From contig JAJFUB010000007.1 in assembly GCA_021372615.1 (NCBI GenBank), positions 1 to 55,705 on the forward strand: DNA of 55,705 nt. The letters are read 5' to 3'. The notes under the pieces are model-generated. The model saw only the letters and a program-made list of their open reading frames with translations, made no database searches and had not been told where the DNA came from. The position numbers and the translations under genes were made by a program. The DNA comes from a bacterium (GTDB lineage Bacteria; Armatimonadota; Zipacnadia; Zipacnadales; UBA11051). This document shows, piece after piece, positions 49,213 through 55,705 of this stretch (the stretch's first letter is position 1; every line of letters begins with the position of its first letter).

Positions 49213-51399
49213 TCACCCCCCGACGATCTCGAAGCTGCGCTCCAGCCAGCCCTCGCCATCCCTGGCCCGGATCACCAGCGTGTGCTTGCCGGTGGGTAGG
49301 ATGCCGTCCGAGGTGTACTCCTCGGTCCCCAGCAGGTAAGGCGGGCCGTCGCACCTGTGCACGAGCTTGCCGTCGAGGAGGAACTCCATCGGCCCCGGCT
49401 CCACGCCCTCGGTCCACACCCGCAGCCGCTCCCAACCGTGGTAGCCCGGCTCCTGGTTGTACGGCCCCAGATAGATGCCCTTGGCGTAGCGTGAGTTGAG
49501 CTTGCGCTCGCGCTCCCAGAACTTGCGCACCGCGACCGCACTGCCTAGCAGAGCGATGGTGCGCCGGTCCTCAGGTCGGCCCAGGATGCGGCCATCGGCC
49601 TGGTAGACGTAGATGCCGTCCACCCCGGCCTCGTAGAGCTGCTGCACGCGCCACAGGAAGGGCCCGGGGAAGGCCAGCCCCCAGCTCAGTCCATCCACGA
49701 CCGGCAGCAGCTTGACCGATGTCCCCCGGGTGACTTGCAGGTAGGGCTTGATGTCGAAGTGCATGTGCCGCCCCTGGATGTTGCTGGGGCACAGGAAGTC
49801 CACCAGCTTCTCTTTGACCCAGGTGCGGTAGTCGAAGTTGTCGCAGAGGCGGACGCCATGGGCGGGGAAGCGGACGAGCACGGGGACCGGCTGCTTGCGC
49901 TGGGCGGCGAACTCGTCGGCCAGCTTCCGCAGCTTGCGCATGAACTGGTTGCACGTCTCGGGCTTGTCTATGCCCTCGGGGTAGCGGCAGTAGTCAATCG
50001 AGAGGCCCGGGGCGCCGATCTGCAACACCTCGCGGTACATGGCCAGGACGTGCTCCTGGACCTCGGGGACCTCATACCGCAGGGCGTGGCCGCGCCGCCA
50101 CTCCGGGTGCTCACGGCTGACCCGCCCCTCCAGCGGCGAGTTCGGATAGCAGTTGGTCGCCCCGAAGTTGGCATGGGGCGTCATGCCCAGCTCCCGCGCA
50201 TAGCGCATCTCGGTCGCGCAGGTGTTGGTGTACTGCTGCATGAGCCCGACATTGTCCGTGGTCGGGCGCGAGATGTTGCCGATCGGGTCGCCGTACGTCC
50301 CCCCGGTGAGCTGGTCCGTGAGCCGCGTCTCGTAGTTGGCCTTGGCTCCGAAGCGGCCCATCTGGCAGTCCACGATCTGGATGCCGGCCTCGGCGAACGC
50401 CGCGAGCGGCTCGCGGTGCTGGACGGTGCTGGTGATGCGCTCGTGGAACGCCCACGAGTACGGCTCGAAGTAGCCGGCCACGGTCTTGTCGCGGCGCTTG
50501 GGGAAGGGGGCGTCGAGGGCCTGGGCCTGCGCGGCCGACAGGGGCACGAGCTTGACATAGTCCACCTGCGCGGTGCCATAGCCGTTGTAGCTCTGCGTCT
50601 GGCGGACGATGAGGTGCTGGCCGTCCATGTGCGCCCACCGCCACAGCATCTCCTGCCCGGGGTGCCGCGACCCGAGCACGTCGCACCGTTCGTCGCCGCT
50701 AAGTCGCATCTGCACGCCATAGCGGGCGCGGCTGACGATGTAGATGGCGTAGCTGCCGCGTAGGTCCAGGGGGTAGGTCAGGTCCGGCAGCGGCGTCTGC
50801 CCGGTCGGCCGCGCGTACAGCTCATCGCCCCGGGTCATGCCCTCCTTGTCCGGCAGGCCCGTGCGGTAGGTCCACTTGCCCTCCGCCAGCGTCGCGCCCT
50901 GGGCGATCTGGTCCTGCTGGAGCACCTGCGACCAGTCCTCAACGTACACGACATCGGAGTTGTCGGCCTGCAGCGGGGCCTCGTACGTGGCGAGGGACTG
51001 CCCCTCGACCGTCTCCACCCGCACCCGGAAGCGCACACTGACCCGTCCCTCGGTCTGCGCCTCGGGGTAGGGGTTGAAGACGAGGGTGCGCCATAGTCCG
51101 GCGGCGCGCAGCTCGCGCACCACGCCCTGCATCCACTGGCCCCACTCGCCCCTGGGCTCCTCGGGGAGCAGGCGGGTCGCGGTTGGCGACATCAGCGGGA
51201 CGACGCGGGCCGGGCGCCACTGGTCCTGCCCGGCCGGCGTCCAGGTGCACCGGGCCACGATCACCTCCGGCACACCGACGGGCACGCGGTAGCTGATCTC
51301 GAACTGGCGGGAGACCGGGTCGAGGACGGTCTTCATGTCGTCACTCCGGGCGAGCGAGAGTGTCAGGCAGCAGAGCGTCAGCACGGTGGCACGGAGCAT
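49213..51399 (-). CDS. Secreted GHL10-like glycoside-hydrolase-like protein
   Basis: About 728 residues from ATG 51399, with GGAGGT seven bases upstream and a signal peptide (MLRATVLTLCCLTLSLA). The N-terminal half is beta-rich (VRFRVRVETVEG, YAIYIVSRARYGVQMRLSGDE). The core barrel has APGLSIDYCRYPEGIDKPE, VPVLVRFPAHGVRLCDN, NFDYRTWVKEKLVDFLCPSNI and EAGVDGIYVYQADG, which parallels the GHL10-type protein at 3873-5591 (LDWRTWCQERLVDGMVLG). The C-terminal 90 residues form an Ig-like domain (GPMEFLLDGKLVHRCDGPPY, GKHTLVIRARDGEG). Catalytic Asp in IDYCRYPE is a candidate. Convergent with the second URO-D gene. Confidence 0.7.
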   Translation of the reverse strand: MLRATVLTLCCLTLSLARSDDMKTVLDPVSRQFEISYRVPVGVPEVIVARCTWTPAGQDQWRPARVVPLMSPTATRLLPEEPRGEWGQWMQGVVRELRAAGLWRTLVFNPYPEAQTEGRVSVRFRVRVETVEGQSLATYEAPLQADNSDVVYVEDWSQVLQQDQIAQGATLAEGKWTYRTGLPDKEGMTRGDELYARPTGQTPLPDLTYPLDLRGSYAIYIVSRARYGVQMRLSGDERCDVLGSRHPGQEMLWRWAHMDGQHLIVRQTQSYNGYGTAQVDYVKLVPLSAAQAQALDAPFPKRRDKTVAGYFEPYSWAFHERITSTVQHREPLAAFAEAGIQIVDCQMGRFGAKANYETRLTDQLTGGTYGDPIGNISRPTTDNVGLMQQYTNTCATEMRYARELGMTPHANFGATNCYPNSPLEGRVSREHPEWRRGHALRYEVPEVQEHVLAMYREVLQIGAPGLSIDYCRYPEGIDKPETCNQFMRKLRKLADEFAAQRKQPVPVLVRFPAHGVRLCDNFDYRTWVKEKLVDFLCPSNIQGRHMHFDIKPYLQVTRGTSVKLLPVVDGLSWGLAFPGPFLWRVQQLYEAGVDGIYVYQADGRILGRPEDRRTIALLGSAVAVRKFWERERKLNSRYAKGIYLGPYNQEPGYHGWERLRVWTEGVEPGPMEFLLDGKLVHRCDGPPYLLGTEEYTSDGILPTGKHTLVIRARDGEGWLERSFEIVGG

Positions 51400-51476
51400 A
51401 CTGAGACCTCCGACAGAAGCGCGCCCCTTGTGGCACCCCTTCGTGTCTTCAGAGCCACAACGTGGTCGCACGACCT

Positions 51477-51534
51477 TCCCCTCTCCGGAGCGCAGCGCAG
51501 CGGAGCGAGGGAGAGGGGTAGGGGTGAGGACGCC
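51477..51534 (-). repeat. Dispersed repeat family B copy, intergenic
   Basis: On the minus strand GGCGTCCTCACCCCTACCCC, CTCTCCCTCGCTCCGCTGCG and CTCCGGAGAGGGG match the copies at 2057 and 3104. It lies between the epimerase stop and the GHL10-like start. Confidence 0.88.
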
Positions 51535-51555
51535 GTACGCCGTACCCTCTCCCCC

Positions 51556-52362
51556 TCAGTCCCCCGGCAGCCACCGGCTCAGCCGCTGGAACGCCGTCTT
51601 CAGCGCCTGGGCGCGGGCCGGCTCGTCTTCGCCAGGGGCACGTTCGAGTGTATACGGGCCGCGATAGCCGCAACGCCACAGCGTCGGCAGAATCAGGTCG
51701 TAGTTGGTCTGGCCCTCGCCGATGAGCGGGAAGTCCGCATTGCCCTTCGCGCCGCGGTGGTCCTTCAGGTGCGTGTGACCGATGAGGGGGGACATCTGCT
51801 CCAGCCGGTCGGCGGGGTCCTTGCCCTCGTAGAAGTGGAAGTTGGCCGGGTCGTACGCCAGCTTCACGTGGGGGTGGCCGATCGCGGACATGGCGTGCAA
51901 GCAACTGTCGGTGTCGCCGGTGAAGCCCCCGTGGGTCTCCAGGCACACCGTCATCCCAAGCTGCCCGGCGCGGTCGCCCAGCTTCCGCACGCGCTCCACA
52001 AACAGCTTCCCGTCGGCCGCGATCTGCTCGGGCGTCTTGTCCGCGTACCCGAAGCTGCCCATGTCCATCACGCCGACGCCGAGGCTCGCGGCGTTCTCGA
52101 GGCGCTGCAGCGCGTCCTCCAGCCCGCCCTCGGCCAGCAGGTTCGCCCCGCCGGCGAAGACGGCGATCAGCGCCAGCCCGTGGTCGGCCAGTTGCCGGTT
52201 GAACGCTTGCCGGTCCGCCTCGGTCAGCGTCAGCAGGTCCAGGTCCAGATAGCCCTTGAAGAAGCCGACGCCGACGAACCTGAAGCCGGCGTCGGCAGTG
52301 TGGCGCAGAAACGCCGGGTAGTCCTGGTCGCAGAAGTTGTACGCGGCAATGGTCGGTTGCAT
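51556..52362 (-). CDS. Sugar phosphate isomerase/epimerase, second copy
   Basis: About 268 residues from ATG 52362 with CTGGAGTACTCC upstream. It has a TIM-barrel opening TIAAYNFCDQDYPAFLRHTA, the metal-site Glu in TVCLETHGGFTGDT, KLAYDPANFHFYEGKDPADRL with Asp and His, GHTHLKDHRGAKGN, and YTLERAPGEDEP near the end. This is the AP-endonuclease-2/xylose-isomerase-like superfamily, probably acting on a free or phosphorylated sugar or inositol. It is a paralogue of 29187-30035. Family B repeat follows its stop. Confidence 0.84.
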   Translation of the reverse strand: MQPTIAAYNFCDQDYPAFLRHTADAGFRFVGVGFFKGYLDLDLLTLTEADRQAFNRQLADHGLALIAVFAGGANLLAEGGLEDALQRLENAASLGVGVMDMGSFGYADKTPEQIAADGKLFVERVRKLGDRAGQLGMTVCLETHGGFTGDTDSCLHAMSAIGHPHVKLAYDPANFHFYEGKDPADRLEQMSPLIGHTHLKDHRGAKGNADFPLIGEGQTNYDLILPTLWRCGYRGPYTLERAPGEDEPARAQALKTAFQRLSRWLPGD

Positions 52363-52370
52363 GGAGTACT

Positions 52371-52462
52371 CCAGGGTCAAGGGTGTAGGGTTGAGGGTCA
52401 AGGGTAGCGGCAACGACGGCGGCACCGGGTGTTTCCACGGCGGGGCGAGGCATTCCTGTTGC
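52371..52462 (+). repeat. AGGGTCAAGGG direct repeats and family H copy 2
   Basis: AGGGTCAAGGGTGTAGGGTT then GAGGGTCAAGGG (52371-52403) are direct repeats, followed by GGGTGTTTCCACGGCGGGGC...CATTCCTG (52429-52460), related to 45655. It lies upstream of the small membrane protein gene. Confidence 0.5.
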
Positions 52463-52502
52463 GGCGAGGAGGATTCCACCTGCAAGGAAGGAAACGTATA
52501 GC

Positions 52503-52943
52503 ATGGCAACGGATCAGCCAGGCGACGGTGAGGCGGGGGAGAGGCTGGAATGGACCGTGTGGCCGGCGGCGCAGCGGCCGGGGTTGTCGGTGGCGGTGGT
52601 GGTGTTCTGCCTGGGCCTTGCGGCGGTGTCCATTCTGGTCTTCAACAGCACGTGGTTTGGCTTCATCACGCTGGTTGTGCTGCACATGGCTCTGGCGCCC
52701 CATTTCTATGCCACAGCCTATCGGCTCGATGGCGAAGGGGTCTGGTCACGCGGCGGCGGCGGAACCGCGCAGCGCGCGTGGGAGGCCTTCCGGGTCGCGC
52801 TCGACCTGGGAGACCGGGTCATCCTGAGCCCCCTGACCGATGCGGCGCGCTGGTCAGCCCGGCGGCGCAGCGTCACGCTCAGGCTCGCGGGGAACCATGA
52901 CGAGGTGCTGGCCTTCGTGGCGCGGCATGTGCCGGTGAAGTAG
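52503..52943 (+). CDS. Small two-helix membrane protein (bacterial PH-like)
   Basis: 146 residues: a short cytoplasmic N-terminus, two adjacent hydrophobic helices (GLSVAVVVFCLGLAAVSILVF and WFGFITLVVLHMALAPHFY) and a beta-rich C-terminal domain (YRLDGEGVWSRGGG, WEAFRVALDLGDRVILSP) that resembles the short membrane-anchored PH-like domains of bacteria. Function unknown. AAGGAAGGAAACG precedes the ATG. It begins the run that leads to the MutL-type ATPase, so it may belong to the same transcript. Confidence 0.65.
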   Translation: MATDQPGDGEAGERLEWTVWPAAQRPGLSVAVVVFCLGLAAVSILVFNSTWFGFITLVVLHMALAPHFYATAYRLDGEGVWSRGGGGTAQRAWEAFRVALDLGDRVILSPLTDAARWSARRRSVTLRLAGNHDEVLAFVARHVPVK

Positions 52944-52953
52944 GGGATGGCCC

Positions 52954-53298
52954 TTGGTTGAGGATGGTCTGCCCCAGTCCGACGACATCTACGACCGCGA
53001 GCGTCAACGTGAGGTGCTGACGAAGGTGGCCCGCGAGTTGGCCAGGCGGCGGCTGACCGCTCCCGCCATCTTCACCCTCGAAAGCATGATGCCGCTGTCG
53101 TACATCGCCTCGCAGGCGCTGGTGATGCTCAAGCCGCTGGTGCAGGTGCTCATCGGCGGGCAGGACTATGCGGTCTTCGCCGCCGCGCTAGAAGAGCGTG
53201 AGAACGTCGAGTGGCTCCTGCAACAGCTTGAGGCGGCGGAGGAAGGCGAAGAGACGGGGTCTGTCCCCGAAGGGACGGAAGGTCCCGCAGGGGGCTGA
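52954..53298 (+). CDS. Conserved small protein associated with the MutL-type ATPase
   Basis: 114 residues from TTG 52954, ten bases after the previous stop. The core ARRRLTAPAIFTLESMMPLSYIASQALVMLKPLVQV...EERENVEWLLQQLE corresponds to the small protein (PAI.FLE...PLnfvgSQa.vf..P) that I recall as recurrent next to MutL/GlmL-type genes and B12-dependent mutases; a role as reactivase partner is possible but not shown. The last 16 residues (from EETGSVPEG) and the TGA stop are encoded by a family D repeat, so the native C-terminus was probably changed by insertion. Confidence 0.65.
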   Translation: MVEDGLPQSDDIYDRERQREVLTKVARELARRRLTAPAIFTLESMMPLSYIASQALVMLKPLVQVLIGGQDYAVFAAALEERENVEWLLQQLEAAEEGEETGSVPEGTEGPAGG

Positions 53299-53391
53299 CC
53301 CCATCGAGATGGCGAACGGCCTGCGGGCTGGAAGCCCGCGGTCCCAGTAACGGCAACGACGGGCCAGCAGGATGCTGGCGCTCCTACGGCA
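53255..53391. repeat. Mosaic of families D, F and E between the small gene and the ATPase
   Basis: Family D (reverse): GGGGTCTGTCCCCGAAGG at 53257 through GGGGGCTGACCCC at 53302. Family F: GCGGGCTGGAAGCCCGC at 53323-53339. Family E: GCCAGCAGGATGCTGGCGCT at 53363, ending CCTACGGC. Three unrelated repeat families lie end to end within 137 bases. Confidence 0.85.
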
Positions 53392-53396
53392 ACGAC

Positions 53397-55214
53397 ATGA
53401 ACGAACCGGAGATCATACTCGCCACGGACTGTGGCTCCACGACGACCAAGGCCATTCTCATCGAGAAGCGTGGCGATGAGTACCGCCTGGCGGTGCGTGG
53501 CGAGGCGCCCACGACCGTGGAAGCGCCCTTTGAGGACGTCACCGTGGGCGTGCTCAATGCGGTAGCGGAAGTCGAGGAACTGTCCGGGCGGAAGCTGGTC
53601 GAGGGGCGAGGCATACGCCGCCGGGCCAGAACCGGCCAGCAGGATGCTGGCGGTCCTACGGCCCACGGCGACGGCACCGACCTGTACCTGTCCACCAGCT
53701 CTGCCGGCGGGGGGCTGCAGATTGTCGTCGTCGGGCTCGTGCGGCGGATGACGGCCGAGAGCGCCGAGCGGGCGGCCCTGGGCGCCGGGGCTATTGTCAT
53801 GGATGTCCTGGCGCTCGACGACGGACGGCTGCCCCATGAGCGCATCGAGCGCCTGCGGCAGTTGCGGCCCGACATGGTGCTCATCTCCGGCGGCGTGGAC
53901 GGCGGAGAGCAGCGGCGGGTCGTGGAGATGGCCGAGATCGTCGCCGCCGCCAACCCCGAGGCCCGGCTGGGCGCCAAGTACAAGCTCCCGGTCATCTACG
54001 CCGGCAACATGGACAATCGCGAGGCCATCGAGAAGATACTCGGCCCCGTCACGGCGCTGTCGCAGGTGGACAACCTGCGCCCCACGCCTGAACGCGAGAA
54101 CCTGCCGCCCACGCGCGGGGAGATACAGGACCTCTTCCTGCACCACGTCATGGCCCAGGCCCCCGGCTACGCCAACCTGGTGCCGTGGACCGATGCCGAC
54201 ATCATGCCCACCCCGGCGGCCGTCGGCAACATCATGCAGACCATCGCCGAGGCCGAGGGCATCAACATCGTCGGCGTGGACATCGGCGGGGCCACCACTG
54301 ACGTGTTCTCCGTCTTCGGCGGGCGCTTCAACCGCACTGTCAGCGCCAATCTGGGAATGAGTTACTCCATCTCGAACGTCCTTGCTGAAGCCGGGGCTGC
54401 CAACATCATGCGGTGGCTCACGGCCGAGCATGACCCGGAGGCGCTGGGGCAGTCCATCCGCAACAAGATGATCCGCCCCACGACGATCCCCCAGCAGATG
54501 GAGGGGCTCAAGGTAGAGCAGGCCGTGGCGCGCGAGGCGCTGCGGCTGGCCTTCGACCAACACCGCCTGCTGGCGACCGGCCTCAAGGGCGTGCAGCGCG
54601 AGCGTGACATCTCGGAGGCCTTCTCGACCGAAGTCACCGGCGAGACTTTCATCAACATGATGGACCTGGACTTGCTGGTGGGCTCGGGCGGGGTGTTGTC
54701 CCACACGCCGCGCCGGGCGCAGGCTGCCATGATGATGGTGGACGCCTTCTTGCCCGAGGGCCTCACGCGCCTGGCCGTGGACAGCATCTTCATGATGCCC
54801 CAACTGGGCGTGCTGGCCAACGTGCTGCCCGAAGCGGCCCGGCAGGTCTTCGAGAAGGACTGCCTCATTCACCTCGGCCTGTGCGTCGCCCCGGTGGGGC
54901 AGGGCAAGCCGGGGGCGGAGTGCCTGAAGCTGACGCTGGACGCCGGGGAGCATTCCGGCCAGTTGACCGTGCCGTGCGGCGGGATGGGCCTGCTGCCGCT
55001 GCCCGAGGGTGTGCAGGGCATGTTGACCATCGAGGCCGTGCGTGGCTTTGATCTGGGGCAGGGACGGGGCCGCAGCGCCACTGTGCCCGTCACCGGCGGC
55101 GTTGTCGGCATCATCGGCGACGCACGGGGCCGGCCCGTCGTCTGGCCCAAAGAAGCCGACCGGGCGGCGACCGTGCGCCGCTGGCAGCAGGCGCTGGGCG
55201 CCTACCCGGAGTGA
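53397..55214 (+). CDS. MutL/GlmL-type ATPase (B12-dependent mutase-associated)
   Basis: 605 residues. It has an actin-like/ASKHA ATPase layout: phosphate-1 motif IILATDCGSTTTKAILIEK, SSAGGGLQIVVVGLVRRMTAESAERAALGAGA, phosphate-2 region VGVDIGGATTDVFSV, and conserved METFIN/DLLVGSGGVLSH in the C-terminal half. Family members include GlmL/MutL and reactivases of glutamate, ornithine and lysine mutases, which use ATP to exchange damaged cobalamin. No mutase or corrinoid protein is in the window. A family E repeat supplies residues 76-92 (RARTGQQDAGGPT) in a variable loop. The start ATG follows a family E repeat, with only a weak site upstream. Confidence 0.88.
   Translation: MNEPEIILATDCGSTTTKAILIEKRGDEYRLAVRGEAPTTVEAPFEDVTVGVLNAVAEVEELSGRKLVEGRGIRRRARTGQQDAGGPTAHGDGTDLYLSTSSAGGGLQIVVVGLVRRMTAESAERAALGAGAIVMDVLALDDGRLPHERIERLRQLRPDMVLISGGVDGGEQRRVVEMAEIVAAANPEARLGAKYKLPVIYAGNMDNREAIEKILGPVTALSQVDNLRPTPERENLPPTRGEIQDLFLHHVMAQAPGYANLVPWTDADIMPTPAAVGNIMQTIAEAEGINIVGVDIGGATTDVFSVFGGRFNRTVSANLGMSYSISNVLAEAGAANIMRWLTAEHDPEALGQSIRNKMIRPTTIPQQMEGLKVEQAVAREALRLAFDQHRLLATGLKGVQRERDISEAFSTEVTGETFINMMDLDLLVGSGGVLSHTPRRAQAAMMMVDAFLPEGLTRLAVDSIFMMPQLGVLANVLPEAARQVFEKDCLIHLGLCVAPVGQGKPGAECLKLTLDAGEHSGQLTVPCGGMGLLPLPEGVQGMLTIEAVRGFDLGQGRGRSATVPVTGGVVGIIGDARGRPVVWPKEADRAATVRRWQQALGAYPE
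53619..53665 (+). repeat. Dispersed repeat family E copy inside the MutL-type gene
   Basis: GGCCAGCAGGATGCTGGCGG followed by TCCTACGGCC, same orientation as the copy at 53363. Adds about 15 codons in frame before the conserved DLYLSTSSAGGG. Confidence 0.82.
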
Positions 55215-55242
55215 CCACACTGTTCGTCAGGAGGTCAGGCCG

Positions 55243-55584
55243 ATGGAACACACGGATGCTGATCTGCAGGCGCTGGAGACCAAAGCCCGGCTGCAGGTGA
55301 GGGTGCATCGCACCCTCCTGCGCCACAAACTCATCATGCTGGGGAACTCGCTGCTCGTCGCCGCCCTCTTCGCCTGGTTGCTGATGCTGATCTGGACCGC
55401 GATGATGTACCTGGGCGTCCGCGACACATGGCTGCCCTGGGCGGCCTCGCTGCTCGGGGTGTCCACAGACGCGCTCTGGCGGCTCTCGGTGGTCGGCATG
55501 ACGGGCTTCAAGCTGGCCGCCATCCTGTTCCTGCTGTGCCCGGGCCTCGGCTTCCGCGTCTGCGGCAGCGCGATGAAGCCGTGA
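55243..55584 (+). CDS. Small two-helix membrane protein
   Basis: 113 residues: an N-terminal charged helix (DADLQALETKARLQVRVHRTL), then two hydrophobic segments (NSLLVAALFAWLLMLIWTAMM and VVGMTGFKLAAILFLLCPGLGF). No family recognised. AGGAGG is nine bases before ATG 55243. It follows the MutL-type gene by 28 bases and is probably co-transcribed; earlier in-frame starts overlap that gene without similarity. A membrane tether for the upstream ATPase complex is one possibility, but nothing in the sequence shows it. Confidence 0.65.
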   Translation: MEHTDADLQALETKARLQVRVHRTLLRHKLIMLGNSLLVAALFAWLLMLIWTAMMYLGVRDTWLPWAASLLGVSTDALWRLSVVGMTGFKLAAILFLLCPGLGFRVCGSAMKP

Positions 55585-55589
55585 GCCCT

Positions 55590-55705
55590 GTTCGCGGTTG
55601 GCGAGCGGACCGTCGTGGCGGACACAGCGGCGTTCGCGGTCGGTGACCGCTCCCACACCGTCCGGCGAGGCAAGAGACCATCGCATTGTGGGAGCGGTCA
55701 CCGAC
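55590..55705. repeat. Family C repeats at the window end, inverted pair
   Basis: A diverged CGCGGTTGGCGAGCGG at 55593, a good TTCGCGGTCGGTGACCGCTC copy at 55633, and an inverted TGTGGGAGCGGTCACCGAC at 55687 that runs off the window. No gene is visible in this stretch. Confidence 0.85.

Overview
This 55.7 kb window is high-GC bacterial chromosomal DNA with no ribosomal RNA, tRNA, CRISPR array or classical insertion sequence that I can see. Two type IV-like pseudopilins pair an [18 protein letters not shown]-type N-terminus and an [16 protein letters not shown] segment with a C-terminal H-X9-DG motif. With many secreted glycan-active proteins (GHL10-like, DUF4838, GH39/GH5-like, BNR sialidase, ThuA, URO-D-like), this suggests an uncultured Armatimonadota-like or neighbouring lineage, probably from a metagenome. 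That placement is inference from gene style, not a phylogeny.

Layout. 1-10,666 (+): surface polysaccharide block with a broken YfhO-family membrane protein, a GT39-like transferase, a secreted GHL10-like protein, a KdsC-like phosphatase, two family 2 glycosyltransferases flanking a Trm112-like zinc protein, and an O-antigen-ligase/TPR protein. 10,683-14,752 (+): housekeeping genes aroQ, M24 peptidase, DUF1284-like, dapB and asd. 14,844-20,148: divergent secreted transglutaminase-like and DUF4838 proteins. 20,156-26,220 (-): accessory block with a dual-OB protein, two DUF488 proteins, a sialidase, a nucleotidyltransferase with a small partner, ThuA, and a HEPN-like protein. 26,305-39,060 (-): membrane spermidine-synthase-like protein, membrane phosphatase, sugar epimerase, Flp pilin, glycosidase, coiled-coil DUF4139-like protein, methyltransferase, YifB/ComM and a pseudopilin. 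39,323-44,072: ankyrin protein, transaldolase, metallophosphoesterase, NifU-like protein, PfkB kinase and a second pseudopilin. 44,192-52,362: an unknown secreted protein, a URO-D / C45 Ntn-hydrolase / URO-D run, a second GHL10-like protein and a second epimerase. 52,503-55,584 (+): a MutL/GlmL-type ATPase with three small neighbours.

The most unusual feature is a set of short, mostly palindromic dispersed repeats, at least seven families. They sit between genes and also inside open reading frames without breaking them: I count copies that contribute coding sequence in nine genes. Families A and B always insert in the same orientation and frame when inside a gene, encoding GVLPPxPSL and GVLTPxPLPRSAALRSGEG peptides. 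This resembles the Rickettsia palindromic elements in principle. One family A copy lies exactly where the YfhO gene is split, with its N-terminal coding segment on the opposite strand, so it marks either a real inversion or an assembly fold-back.

Limits: no database search was run. Family names come from recognised motifs and overall sequence character, and start codons were chosen from Shine-Dalgarno spacing and family starts.
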